From Diplonema japonicum (lineage: Eukaryota; Euglenozoa; Diplonemea; Diplonemida; Diplonemidae), in contig OZ025729.1 in assembly GCA_964019335.1 (NCBI GenBank), forward strand, positions 124,001-188,000: DNA of 64,000 bases, in the 5' to 3' direction. Below are positions 51,601 through 60,302 of the stretch, piece after piece. A program made the position numbers and the translations under genes. Position 1 is the first letter of the stretch. Each line of letters starts with the position of its first letter. The notes beneath the pieces were generated by a model, which saw only the letters and a program-made list of their open reading frames with translations, made no database searches and was not told the origin of the DNA.

Positions 51601-53521
51601 AGCGGAGACTCTGTCGTATGCGGACGACGCATACCTGTTGGCGAAACTAGCAGAAGTACTACAAAAAGCCACGGACAGTGCATCCGCATTCTGCGACATA
51701 GTTGGCATGGAGCTCAACACGAAGAAGTCCGAAGTGTTCGCAGCAGGAGCGAAGGCACCAGGGATAGAGGTAGCAGGAAGGCAGCTGCGGTCCACGAACA
51801 AGATCAAGATCCTGGGGGCGAGGATACGCACGGATGGTCAGACGCAGACGGACAACACCAGGGCCAGGGCGGCGGGCGACACGCTACGGAGGCTCGCGAC
51901 CACTCAGCTCTCTTTCTGGCAGAAAGCGGAAGTCCTGCGAACAACGGTGCTACCCAGCTGTCTGTATGATGTTGCATTCGCGCCGCCGTCGGAAGGATAC
52001 CTCAAATCGCTCACATCAACCGCGACATACGCCTTGTGGGGACCGAGGTACAGAACAAGATCACCAGCGGCGGTGCTGTCAAACCTGTTCAGCGGACACA
52101 CACACGACCCAGAGGTAGCAGCGCCCTACAGAGCACTAGCAGCCATATACAGAACGAGACGAAAATTGGGAGAGGTGTGGGAGCGGTGCCAGAGACTTGC
52201 CAAAGGGTACCAAGACCCGACAAGAACGACACCTTTGGGCCCGATAGGCAACGCGATGAAGCGGTGGCTCCCGAAGATCAGCACAAACTGGGGGCAGTTC
52301 ACCGAAATGCTAGCTGAGAACAAGGACAAATTCGCACATGTAGTGCGAGAAAAGCTAAGGTCGGGACGTGCGGAACACATACAGGACAGAAGACGCTCGA
52401 TGGAGGGGTTAGACCGGGGCGCAGACCCACGCACGAACGACCTGTGGCGAGAGCTGATGAGACTCGGACCACAAGGAGCAATGGCAGCGAGAGACCTCCG
52501 GAGGATCGTGGCGGGAGGGGTTTTCTACACCCACCCAAAGGCGTGGTACCAGGACAAAATCACCAGACGGGTACCACCCCCAGAGGGCGAGCAGAGCGAA
52601 AGCGAGGACAGCTCGGAAGAGGAAGGGGACGAGACACACGAGCGTGTGAACAAGAGACCAACAACAGACGAAGTCACATGCGACGCGTGCGGTGCGGAGG
52701 AGGACGAGAGCAACATGCTGCGACACGCATTATGGGAATGCAGTGTGGCGAAGGAGGTGCAACAGAAGGAAGTACATGCAGAAGTAGTGGCCAGCAAGAC
52801 GGAAATGCCAATCTGCATGCAGCTACATGGAACGCTCCCGCGTGGTCACCGAACACACCAACACCGGCTGAGGAAGACGCAATACTACCTGCTGGAAGTG
52901 GTGGCAAAACGGGACCAGCTTCTCCAGGACAAGAGAAAGCTAGAAACGTACACGACGCACCCCTGGGAACAGGTAACGGAAGGAAACGCTCATGCGCCAC
53001 CTGAATGGAAGGAGCTGAGGAAGCATGTGAGCGGGAGCCTGATGATGAAGCACGGTGAAGACATCGTCAAGTGGCTCAAAAAGCTGAAGTGGTACGATGG
53101 ACCGAGGAAGACGACAGTCACCACAATGGAACTCGTACTAGACTTCGAGAACACGCTGGGCGTCGAGCCGATCACGGGGAAGAAGGGTGATCTAGACATG
53201 ATACAGAAGAAAGCGCGGAGTTTCCACGGCCTCCTGGAAAGAATCCAAGAGGGGTGGGACACAGCACGCATACAGAAGAAGGTCAGAGGCAAACGGATCT
53301 TCCCAGCGGAGAGCCAGAAGAACCACGCGCTTAGAACCATAGGTGCGAAGAAGAGTCTGGGATGGAACAGAAGGCCAGTTTTTGCATCAGAGAAAACCAA
53401 GAAGGACCTTAAGAAACTGGGCAGAAAGTGGCAAGAAGAAAGGGAGGATACTTTGAGGAAGGCAACACAGCCAAAAAAGAAAGAAAGGCCGAGGCCCCAG
53501 AAGGGAGAAAGGGGTAGATAA
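48680..53521 (+). CDS. LINE B ORF2: OTU protease, APE endonuclease, reverse transcriptase
   Basis: 1613 residues, uninterrupted. Residues 1-120 form an OTU-type cysteine protease domain: GDGNCQF gives Asp9 and Cys12, and SQHYDAVL gives His109. Residues about 215-465 are an apurinic-type endonuclease: Asn221 (TANVASL), Glu244 (LQET), Asp384/Asn386 (GDLNTDE), Asp432 (SRIDYILL) and His458 (GADHM). The RT spans about 790-1080, with Asp890 (ALDFAKCFD), GILQGCPISI and YADD at 980-983. Beyond it lies a C-terminal CxxC...H...C motif beginning at residue 1334 (CDACG, LRHALWEC). No RNase H domain was recognised. OTU domains occur in some LINE lineages; their role in retrotransposition is unclear. Confidence 0.93.
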   Translation: MRYMPVEGDGNCQFAAIARARGAGNASTVRAQAAEYIATNPEFYKEARKHSLSLRRIEHDGEWGDYYTLGAAGWATQTCIWILHKKRMVRATKPDGAKQTIIVAYDSQHYDAVLAPLHMMDWLGKTEATVVQMEDLLKVALGTRNKKATAPGQTSTLQQRGNLPGPERRGVLTTGTGASQGRHTPYEKAGNRTLKVLSSEGEQTGSTKKPPTQVFHLATANVASLRNRLESVMQLDVDVICLQETALTAAGQKEVAHAMKSATEKNKKRKYRPMWADPQQGRIKEGLISIDIARRGGLATFVREPRTALGTSLERDDAKQDINSRWQHTRVSIDGENMWLHIITVYCPAGEGEEPRRQRERLLQHVLRKKAMELGNVPVIVAGDLNTDEKRSYELRHALMNGWTDAAGACAAGKGEDPMPTFTRKNCASRIDYILLNAFAAQALQGCRTSRDVKGADHMTLTVELRLARFQQTVKRYMIPREIPGGVEPAEEEGSKALQESNFREHMRKDPEAAYLALAEASEKILLGDETVGTAPYRGRGKVRQPQQRQLCAPTTTGSCGAASIMQVRLEKMRGRLRAIQTQLNMLQKRGGGQLSKVTVNTIHNLNGELEHTRVKCLPIDPTQANIEDMVADAEIMSEAVERREREMVKEQRTARHRSYLDSVEQGKETKELVDSAKGIEDKRGTATVEMEKDTVANPQELDRTMREHWEHVFAKYRDKPQPAYATFEKEYGAYIEKRDMVWTPITGIRLKQVLKKKTARSAAGVDGWRMAELRRLPVSILDAWAVFLNEVEETGKWPESALTALVTLIPKTKNAGPLEHRPITVTSAVYRLWACTRLGDILEWQESWIHKTQHGFRARHGTEDVLMDICTRIEEAAMDKTPLLGVALDFAKCFDTVPQQLVLKLMERMGMDKGILRALEGMYKGLRRRFRYATGVGEEFTTTNGILQGCPISIIMINALLAVLMRSVEERTGAETLSYADDAYLLAKLAEVLQKATDSASAFCDIVGMELNTKKSEVFAAGAKAPGIEVAGRQLRSTNKIKILGARIRTDGQTQTDNTRARAAGDTLRRLATTQLSFWQKAEVLRTTVLPSCLYDVAFAPPSEGYLKSLTSTATYALWGPRYRTRSPAAVLSNLFSGHTHDPEVAAPYRALAAIYRTRRKLGEVWERCQRLAKGYQDPTRTTPLGPIGNAMKRWLPKISTNWGQFTEMLAENKDKFAHVVREKLRSGRAEHIQDRRRSMEGLDRGADPRTNDLWRELMRLGPQGAMAARDLRRIVAGGVFYTHPKAWYQDKITRRVPPPEGEQSESEDSSEEEGDETHERVNKRPTTDEVTCDACGAEEDESNMLRHALWECSVAKEVQQKEVHAEVVASKTEMPICMQLHGTLPRGHRTHQHRLRKTQYYLLEVVAKRDQLLQDKRKLETYTTHPWEQVTEGNAHAPPEWKELRKHVSGSLMMKHGEDIVKWLKKLKWYDGPRKTTVTTMELVLDFENTLGVEPITGKKGDLDMIQKKARSFHGLLERIQEGWDTARIQKKVRGKRIFPAESQKNHALRTIGAKKSLGWNRRPVFASEKTKKDLKKLGRKWQEEREDTLRKATQPKKKERPRPQKGERGR

Positions 53522-53570
53522 GTAGAGACAAGGGGGACGTTCCAAAACAGGAACCTCCTTTATCTCATCT
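53522..53570 (+). other. LINE B 3' tail hairpin
   Basis: GTAGAGACAAGGGGGACGTTCC, AAAACA, GGAACCTCCTT folds as a stem-loop (GTTCC/GGAAC plus a GGGG/CTCC extension) followed by TATCTCATCTC. The same sequence ends the copy at 56782, and a variant ends the deletion derivative at about 38590. It is a plausible recognition site for the element's reverse transcriptase. Confidence 0.65.
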
Positions 53571-53790
53571 CTTTTTTTTTTTTTTTGCTTTACCCTCCCC
53601 CCTTCCTCTCCCCCCTCTCATATCAGCTTTTTCTTTTTTTGTGTTTTCGTTGGTAAAACATAGCCTGCACGTTATAACGCAAGCATAACGTTATCAAATT
53701 GATATTTTAAAATACCCGGTATCAAATACCATAACGCAAAAAAGGGCCCATAATCTTGTTACGTACCCGTTATTTTAACGATATCGAATT

Positions 53791-54296
53791 AATAGCTATT
53801 TATTGCCAACAAATTATGAGTCATTATTGCTGCGGGCCCTCGTGCAAAAAAACGGTAACGAGAGTTAAATAATGGCTCATTTGGCGGCAAGTAAGTCGTT
53901 TTATTTCACTCTTCGTCATTTGAGTCACTTCACTGCTGTTTTTTTTCACGCAGGTCAGCCTTTTTGGGGGATTTCCTAAGGTAATATGGGGTTGCTATTT
54001 CGTCGTGGCATTTAAAGGGGAAGTAAAGCACTTATTCCCACTTTTAAGGGCTGGAATGGCCTCAGATGGCCAAAAATAGTCAAAATACCCCGTCCCCAAA
54101 AAAGTTTTTCAAGGGGTTGGGTACATTTTTTTCCACGACAAGACCCATTTTTTCACTCTGAAGCCCCATAATTTAACTCCAAAATCTCATAATTTAACTA
54201 GTTAAATTATGGCGATTTCGCGTTAAATTATGGCCGTTTCGCGTTAAATTATGAGGTTTTTAGTGAGTGAAGAAAATGACGAAGAGTGAAATAAAC
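53791..54296 (+). mobile_element. MITE-like element, family M2
   Basis: Starts AATAGCTATTTATTGCC like M1. At 53900 TTTATTTCACTCTTCGTCAT is inversely repeated at about 54275-54294 (ATGACGAAGAGTGAAATAAA). The interior has tandem TTAAATTATG motifs. It shares layout with M1 but differs in sequence, so it is a related family. Confidence 0.7.
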
Positions 54297-54379
54297 GTTA
54301 TTTTAATCGGTGAAATATTAAAATAACGTTATTTTATTCGGAATAACGTTATTTTATTCAATGGATGATCGATGTTGCC

Positions 54380-55751
54380 AATATTTTTACCAAGACCATT
54401 TTCAGTTTTTTTTTTCTTCAAAAACCCTATTTTGACGATCTGAGCCCATTCCGACCTCCAAAACCCAAAATAGAGCCCTATTTAAGGCTTTAAATGCAGT
54501 TTTGAGAAAATTGGGTTTTCCGACTTGTAATCAATATTGGGTCAGGGCCGATTCTCTACCCATATTTCAGGCAAAAAAAAAACCCCATGTATGATATGAA
54601 TCCGTCCAGAAAGAATGTGTTCAACAGCTTTTTCGGGAAAATAATCCTTTTCTATGTCGTTTCGATACTCTAGTGGGTCGGCTTTGTGTATCTGGGGCCC
54701 CCGGGAGACGAATAGAAGGGTTGTAATGAGTATGGTTTCAATGCTCGCCTCCCATTTTAATTTTATTGACTTTTGATGTCGCTCCTAGTTAAAATTTAAA
54801 CATGAAAGGAGGGAAACTGGTAAAAAGGTCTCAATTTTAGTGCCATGCGGTATGTGACACAGCGGCCACCCTTGTGAAACTTCGCCCCGAAGCCTCCCAA
54901 GTCCCCTGTGGTCCCGTAGTAAGTAAAAGCGGAGAGGTAAAGAAGGTTTTTCAAAAAGGGAGGAGCCACAGAAGCAATTAAACACCAACTGGGGAGTTGT
55001 GGGAGGCTTGCTTCACTGGCACAAGGCCGCGGAGAGGCTACTTGCCACCTGGTGAAACCACCTCCTTGTTCTATTTTTATTGGGATAAGGGACTCTCCAT
55101 TGAGGGCGATGCTAACCGCGTAGAGTGGGCCTCCACCCCGGTCAAGTGTACTGCTTCAGAACGACCCAGGAACCACCACTGGGAGGTCGGAAACATCGAT
55201 CCCCTAAAAAAGGGGGAAACTAACTTTTCTGGAAAATAATCCTCGTGCATTCGTCCGCTTTCTCTGGAATATCCGCACCAGCACTAAAGAGAGTCCTTGT
55301 CTCCAGACGTTCCTGCCACCACGGACTTCTCGTGTTGTAAGAACAGGCTTTTACCCTCTGCTTACGATGCAGCGAACAAAGCGCTGTTCCCTCATGCATC
55401 TCATGCATCGTCTGGAGTCCCACTGACTCGGGAATCTCTTCTAAGTACTTTCTGGGGGTTCCAAACACCCACAAGTACCCCTCTAGTTCTCTCTTAGTCT
55501 CTATCCCTCCCTGTTGCATTCTTGAAACAGCGTCTTCTCATTCTCCAAATTTTCACCGATTAAAATAACGTAAAATAACATAAAAAATAACGCACCCAAA
55601 AATTCGCCAAAATTGGGGTGGGCTTCGGATGTTAAGTTACCCATGTTCATGGTCTCCAAAAATCATATTTCGTGTTTCTGGACCCCATCTCGACATCTGC
55701 GGGGGTATAGAGGACCTCGGCGTGCCCAGGCCAATTTTGCACTATTTAAAT
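54380..55751. other. Interior of the 53.7-56.8 kb element, no recognised gene
   Basis: Moderately complex sequence with fewer homopolymers than the rest of the window. Short ORFs on both strands show no recognised domains. AT-rich phrases such as AAAATAACG recur at both margins (54290-54360 and 55560-55590). Confidence 0.55.
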
Positions 55752-56782
55752 CCCAAAGGCGTGGTACCAGGACAATGTCACCAGACGGGTACCACCCCCA
55801 GAGGGCGAGCAGAGCGAAAGCGAGGACAGCTCGGAAGAGGAAGGGGACGAGACACACGAGCGTGTGAACAAGAGACCAACAACAGACGAAGTCACATGCG
55901 ACGCGTGCGGTGCGGAGGAGTACGAGAGCAACATGCTGCGACACGCACTATGGGAATGCAGTGTGGCGAAGGAGGTGCAACAGAAGGAAGTACATGCAGA
56001 AGTAGTGGCCAACAAGACGGAAATGCCAATCTGCATGCAGCTACATGGAACGCTCCCGCGTGGTCACCGATCACACCAACACCGGCTGAGGAAGACGCAG
56101 GACTACCTGCCGGAAGTGGTGGCAAAACGGGACCAGCTTCTCCAGGACAAGAGAATGCTAGAAACGTACACGACGCACCCCTGGGAACAGATAACGGAAG
56201 GAAACGCTCATGCGCCACCTGAATGGAAGGAGCTGAGGAAGCATGTGAGCGGGAGCCTGATGATGAAGCACGGTGAAGACATCGTCAAGTGGCTCAAAAA
56301 GCTGAAGTGGTACGATGGACCGAGGAAGACGACAGTCACCACAATGGAACTCGTACTAGACTTCGAGAACACGCTGGGCGTCGAGCCGATCACGGGGAAG
56401 AAGGGTGATCTAGACATGATACAGAAGAAAGCGCGGAGTTTCCACGGCCTCCTGGAAAGAATCCAAGAAGGGTGGGACACAGCACGTATACAGAAGAAGG
56501 TCAGAGGCAAGCGGATCTTCCCAGCGGAGAGCCAGAAGAACCACGCGCTTAGAACCATAGGTGCGAAGAAGAGTCTGGGATGGCCAGTTTTTGCATCAGC
56601 GAAAACCAAGAAGGACCTTAAGAAACTGGGCAGAAAGTGGCAAGAAGAAAGGGAGGATACTTTGAGAAAGGCAACACAGCCAAAAAAGAAAGAAAGGCCG
56701 AGGCCCCAGAAGGGAGAAAGGGGTAGATAAGTAGAGACAAGGGGGACGTTCCAAAACAGGAACCTCCTTTATCTCATCTCTT
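55752..56782 (+). mobile_element. 5'-truncated LINE B copy
   Basis: Nearly identical to 52534-53564, starting at CCCAAAGGCGTGGTACC and ending at the family tail CTCATCTCTT. Differences include a 9-bp in-frame deletion near 56583 and scattered substitutions. Insertion happened inside the 53659-56840 element. Confidence 0.95.
55757..56730 (+). pseudogene. C-terminal fragment of LINE B ORF2
   Basis: An open frame covering the zinc motif and the C-terminal 300 residues of ORF2 (the first ATG in frame is at 55864). It lacks RT and endonuclease and has no independent function that can be read. Confidence 0.9.
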
Positions 56783-57122
56783 AAATACCCGAACCGATTA
56801 AAATACCCGATTGGTCTATCGGTATAACGTGCAGGCTATGGTAAAAACAAAAAAATTCTGGCAAAGAAACAGGGAAATTTGTTTTCCGTTTCCTTATCCG
56901 TTTCCCTTATTTTTCAGATACTTAAGGAAACGTTTCCGTTTCTTTATTGGGGCACGTTTCCGTTTCTTTATTTTTGAAAAAAAAAAAACTTGGAAACGCG
57001 TTTCCTTGCCAGCATAGCCCCCTCCCCCGCCCTGCCTCATGGCAATTTCCATGCCATCAATATATTTTTGTTTTTTTTTAGTCCCGACCAAAAAAAAAAA
57101 AAAAAAGAAAAATAAAAAGAGA

Positions 57123-58562
57123 ATGAGCAGCACTTTAACAGTATTTGTGCGGTCTCCTGACTCTCTTCATGATGTCGAGCTCACAGGTGCCAACACGTTA
57201 CAGGACCTTTACACCGCGGTGTCCATCACAACGGAAGCGGAGGTCGGCTCGTTCTTGTTGTACCACGAAGAGACACAGCTGGACAACACCGATTCATGTT
57301 TGGTTTGCGAGACGCTATTGAGCGAGGGCGCTGAAATCAACATGCATCCTGTGAGGGAGAGAACCGTAAAGCTCTTCTGCTTGGCAAAGGAAAAACCGGG
57401 GTTGGAGAAAATTTTAGAAGCCGACCCAGAGTACCTACTAGTATTGGACATATCGGACACTACAGGCGTCTTTGAAGCCGGCGACACCTTACCAAACGGT
57501 CTGCGGAACCTGAAGATTATAGACAGCGGCAGAACGGTTTATAGCCTCCCACCGGGGTTTCTCTTCGCCGGCGATTTTAAATCTGTTCAATTCGATCTCC
57601 CGAAAGTAGGGTCCCTGGGGGACCGATTTCTATGCGGGTGTAAATCCGTCACTAGTGTGGACTTCTCCGGGTTGCGAAATGTTTCCTATTTGGGGCAATG
57701 TTTTCTATCTGACTGTTACATGCTTTCTCAGGTAGACCTGTCCCCCTTACTGAACCGCTTAGAAATCCCCGACAGATTCTGCAACAACTGTACAGCACTG
57801 AATTCCTTCGACCTCTCAGTTTTCACCGGCACGAGCACAACGGGAATGCTGTTCCTGGCAGGGTGTAAAAATATCAAGAAGATTGATCTGTCGCCCATAG
57901 CTGCTTCTGTTCGAACGATAGAAAAGGGGTTCCTGCTTCGGGTCCCGCTTACTTCGGTTGATTTAACAGGTTTCTGTAATGTCAGCACTATCAGGTCGCG
58001 GTTTTTGGAACAGACACGGGTGGCTGCGATCGATCTTAGTCCGTTTGAGAAAGTTACGAAGATTGAGGACGATTTTTTGTCTGGAACGCCTGTAGTGTCT
58101 GTTGATATCTCCCAGATGGCCCGTCTTGCTGTTGTGCAGGATTACTTCCTCAAAGAATGCAACAAACTTACCAATGTCAGCCTCTCTAGCCTTCGTTCTG
58201 TTGGAAACGGGTTTTTGCACTGCTGCACCGCACTCTCAGATGTCGACCTATCGCCCCTCTCTGAGGTGTCGGTCATCGGCGATGACTTTCTCGCTCAAAA
58301 CAGATCCCTTACCTCCGTGAACCTGTCCCCCTTCAGCCTTGTGCGCACCATAGGGATCAACTGCCTCTGCGACTGCAGGTCTCTCACATCCGCCGATTTA
58401 TCTGGTTTGTCAAGCTTGGAAGTTATCAAGCCTGGGTTCATGCAAGGTTGTGTTTCGATGGCTGTCATCGATCTCTCAGGCCTTTCAAACGTTCGGGTTG
58501 TTGGGAAGAGATTCCTGGCGGATACTGCCGTGCCTTCTGAACAACGGAGGCTCCCGGAATAA
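57123..58562 (+). CDS. BspA-type leucine-rich repeat protein with UBL-like N-terminus
   Basis: 479 residues. The first 85 residues look ubiquitin-like (LTVFVRSPDSLHDVEL, TLQDLYTAVSI). From about residue 125 to the end run roughly fourteen LRR_5/BspA-like repeats of about 23 residues, consensus LTSVDLSxLxxVxxIGxxFL with Cys before the next unit (for example VDLSPLSEVSVIGDDFLAQN). Such repeats mediate protein binding and are abundant in some protists, including free-living kinetoplastids. No signal peptide or membrane helix is present, so it is probably intracellular. The start follows an A-rich stretch ending AGAGAATG. Confidence 0.85.
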   Translation: MSSTLTVFVRSPDSLHDVELTGANTLQDLYTAVSITTEAEVGSFLLYHEETQLDNTDSCLVCETLLSEGAEINMHPVRERTVKLFCLAKEKPGLEKILEADPEYLLVLDISDTTGVFEAGDTLPNGLRNLKIIDSGRTVYSLPPGFLFAGDFKSVQFDLPKVGSLGDRFLCGCKSVTSVDFSGLRNVSYLGQCFLSDCYMLSQVDLSPLLNRLEIPDRFCNNCTALNSFDLSVFTGTSTTGMLFLAGCKNIKKIDLSPIAASVRTIEKGFLLRVPLTSVDLTGFCNVSTIRSRFLEQTRVAAIDLSPFEKVTKIEDDFLSGTPVVSVDISQMARLAVVQDYFLKECNKLTNVSLSSLRSVGNGFLHCCTALSDVDLSPLSEVSVIGDDFLAQNRSLTSVNLSPFSLVRTIGINCLCDCRSLTSADLSGLSSLEVIKPGFMQGCVSMAVIDLSGLSNVRVVGKRFLADTAVPSEQRRLPE

Positions 58563-58703
58563 GGGTAAGCGGTATTCCAAATCTACAACCAACACTGGCC
58601 TTTTTATCTCCTTTTTTTTTTTTTTTTTTATTTTTTTTTTTATATATTTGGTGGTTACCGTTTTCCAGATTTCTCTGAAAAAAAAAAAGAAAAAAAAAAA
58701 AAA
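58563..58703 (+). promoter_or_regulatory. Spacer with putative trans-splice acceptor
   Basis: 141 nt between two + strand genes. A long T-rich tract (58611-58641) is followed by GGTTACCGTTTTCCAG (AG at 58667-58668), then ATTTCTCTG and an A-run to the ATG. It fits a spliced-leader acceptor. Confidence 0.5.
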
Positions 58704-59468
58704 ATGGGAGCCGATCAAGATCTCTCCAACGCTCAAGCCCAACCGGTGGCTGCCCCTCTTTACTACCCAGAACAACAGCAACAGTTTCAACAACAACAAC
58801 AACAACAACAGTTTCAACAAGTACAGGTCCAGCAGGTGATGGCACAGCAGCCACAGATAGTGGTGACACAGGCAGCACCGTTGGATGCCTCCACCTCATG
58901 GGCCACAGGTGTCTGTGGGGGATGCTCTTGCGAACCTCTTTGCTGCAATGTGTATTGGTGCTCTCCTTGCATGACAGGTAGAAACCATAATGCAGTGATG
59001 AAGGAAGTTCCGGACAACATGGACTACAAGGTCTGTGGCTTAATCACGGCAGTGGGGGTGGGAGGCGAGGCGACAAGGATCATTGTTGGTGCTGCCGTTG
59101 ACACCACAATCTTCCCGTTTGGGGCGCTGTTGGCGTGGATGATTACTTCCTGCTACACACAGAAGCACAGAACAGCACTTCGAACCAAGTATGGTATACC
59201 AGGTGACGCATGCATTGACTGCTTATCTTCGTGGTTCTGCACCCCGTGCGTGATGTGCCAGCACCATGTAGAGGCCACTCGGAGAGGTTTCCAGCCTGGT
59301 CTTGTGTGCTGCAAAGCTCAGCCTGCCTTGGTTACTGCTCACACTGGGCAGGTCGTGCAGCCAGCGTACCCTATGACGCAGGTGGCAGTGCAACCTGCTC
59401 CTGCTGCGCCCTCTGCTATGGTGCCTGTGACTTCAATAGCACCCCCGCAGGGTCAAGCGGTGGTGTGA
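58704..59468 (+). CDS. PLAC8 (Cys-rich) family protein 3
   Basis: 254 residues. A Gln-rich N-terminal segment (QQQQQFQQVQVQQ region, residues 20-45) precedes the PLAC8 domain. Cluster 1 is CCNVYWCSPCMTGRN and cluster 2 is CIDCLSSWFCTPCVMCQHH, around a hydrophobic centre. HRTALRTKYGIPGDAC resembles the equivalent segment of protein 4, and the two genes lie 830 bp apart in tandem, so they are probably duplicates. A Pro/Val/Ala tail ends the protein. Confidence 0.9.
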   Translation: MGADQDLSNAQAQPVAAPLYYPEQQQQFQQQQQQQQFQQVQVQQVMAQQPQIVVTQAAPLDASTSWATGVCGGCSCEPLCCNVYWCSPCMTGRNHNAVMKEVPDNMDYKVCGLITAVGVGGEATRIIVGAAVDTTIFPFGALLAWMITSCYTQKHRTALRTKYGIPGDACIDCLSSWFCTPCVMCQHHVEATRRGFQPGLVCCKAQPALVTAHTGQVVQPAYPMTQVAVQPAPAAPSAMVPVTSIAPPQGQAVV

Positions 59469-59513
<45 letters not shown>

Positions 59514-59546
59514 TTGCCTTTTTTTTTGATGGGAAAACATTCCTAT

Positions 59547-59582
<36 letters not shown>

Positions 59583-60269
59583 GTGATACACTAGTTGGAA
59601 AGAGAACGGAGAAAAAAAAAAAAAAAAGGGAGGGGAAGGGGGAAAAAAAAAGTTTCCCCTTTTTATCTTTTTTTCAAAGTTCTCTTTCTTTTTTTTCTTT
59701 TTTTTCTTTTTTTTTTTTCTCTGTTAATTTCGTTTTCTTCCTCTGCCTCTCTTTTTTTTCTCTTTTTCTTTTTCCTCTTTTTCCTCCCTCTTTCGGGAAG
59801 AAAAAAGAATTTTTTTTGTCCACAAGAAAAAAAAGAAATGATATGGCTTCTGCTACTCTTTCCTTCGAGTCCCAACACAAAAAGAGTAGAAAAGAATCGG
59901 GCAGAACACTTTCTAACACTATTCCCGAAAGAAAAGGGAGGGGTATAAAAAAAAAACAAAAAAAGATGAAGAAAGGAACACTTGTATTGGGAGGGGGAGG
60001 GGGGGAAATGGAGAGGAAAGGGGAAAAAAAAACTTCTCTCTTTCCATCCCCCCCCCCCCCCCCACCACCTATTTTCCTTTTTTAAACAAAAGAAATTGTA
60101 TTCGCTCCTTTTTTCTGATAAAAAAAAAACACAAAAAAAAAAAAAAACAAAACCTAGCTACTGCAACCTATCTATGGCTTTTCCTTTTTTTTTTCTTTTT
60201 TTTTCTTTCTCTTTTTTTTCTTTTTTTTTTTTTTCCCATGTGTCATTTTTGAGCATAACATATTTGAGG

Positions 60270-60298
<29 letters not shown>
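59469..60298. other. Homopolymer-rich spacer
   Basis: A T-run of about 40 after the stop codon, then A-, T- and C-runs. No gene. ORFs consist of Phe, Lys and Pro runs. TATTTGAG (AG at 60266-60267) and a 30-nt A-run precede the next ATG. Confidence 0.65.

Positions 60299-60302
<4 letters not shown>

Larger units (their letters stand above)
46733..53570 (+). mobile_element. Apparently full-length two-ORF LINE (family B)
   Basis: A non-LTR retrotransposon of about 6.8 kb. It begins with a T-run abutting the pogo element, has a leader of about 180 nt (GCTGGAACAAG ... AATCAGCCGACTC) shared with dispersed fragments, two uninterrupted ORFs, and a 3' tail with the hairpin GTTCCAAAACAGGAAC. A 5'-truncated near-identical copy lies at 55752-56782. 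No stops or frameshifts were seen in either ORF, so it may be recently active. Confidence 0.92.
53659..56840. mobile_element. 3.2-kb TIR element with 6-bp target duplication
   Basis: Left end CATAGCCTGCACGTTATA (53659-53676) and right end TATAACGTGCAGGCTATG (56823-56840) are perfect 18-bp inverted repeats flanked by GTAAAA on both sides (53653-53658 and 56841-56846). Just inside, both ends carry ATACCCG repeats. Into it are nested MITE-like element M2 and a LINE B fragment. The rest (54380-55740) has no recognised transposase. The superfamily is unknown. Confidence 0.78.
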
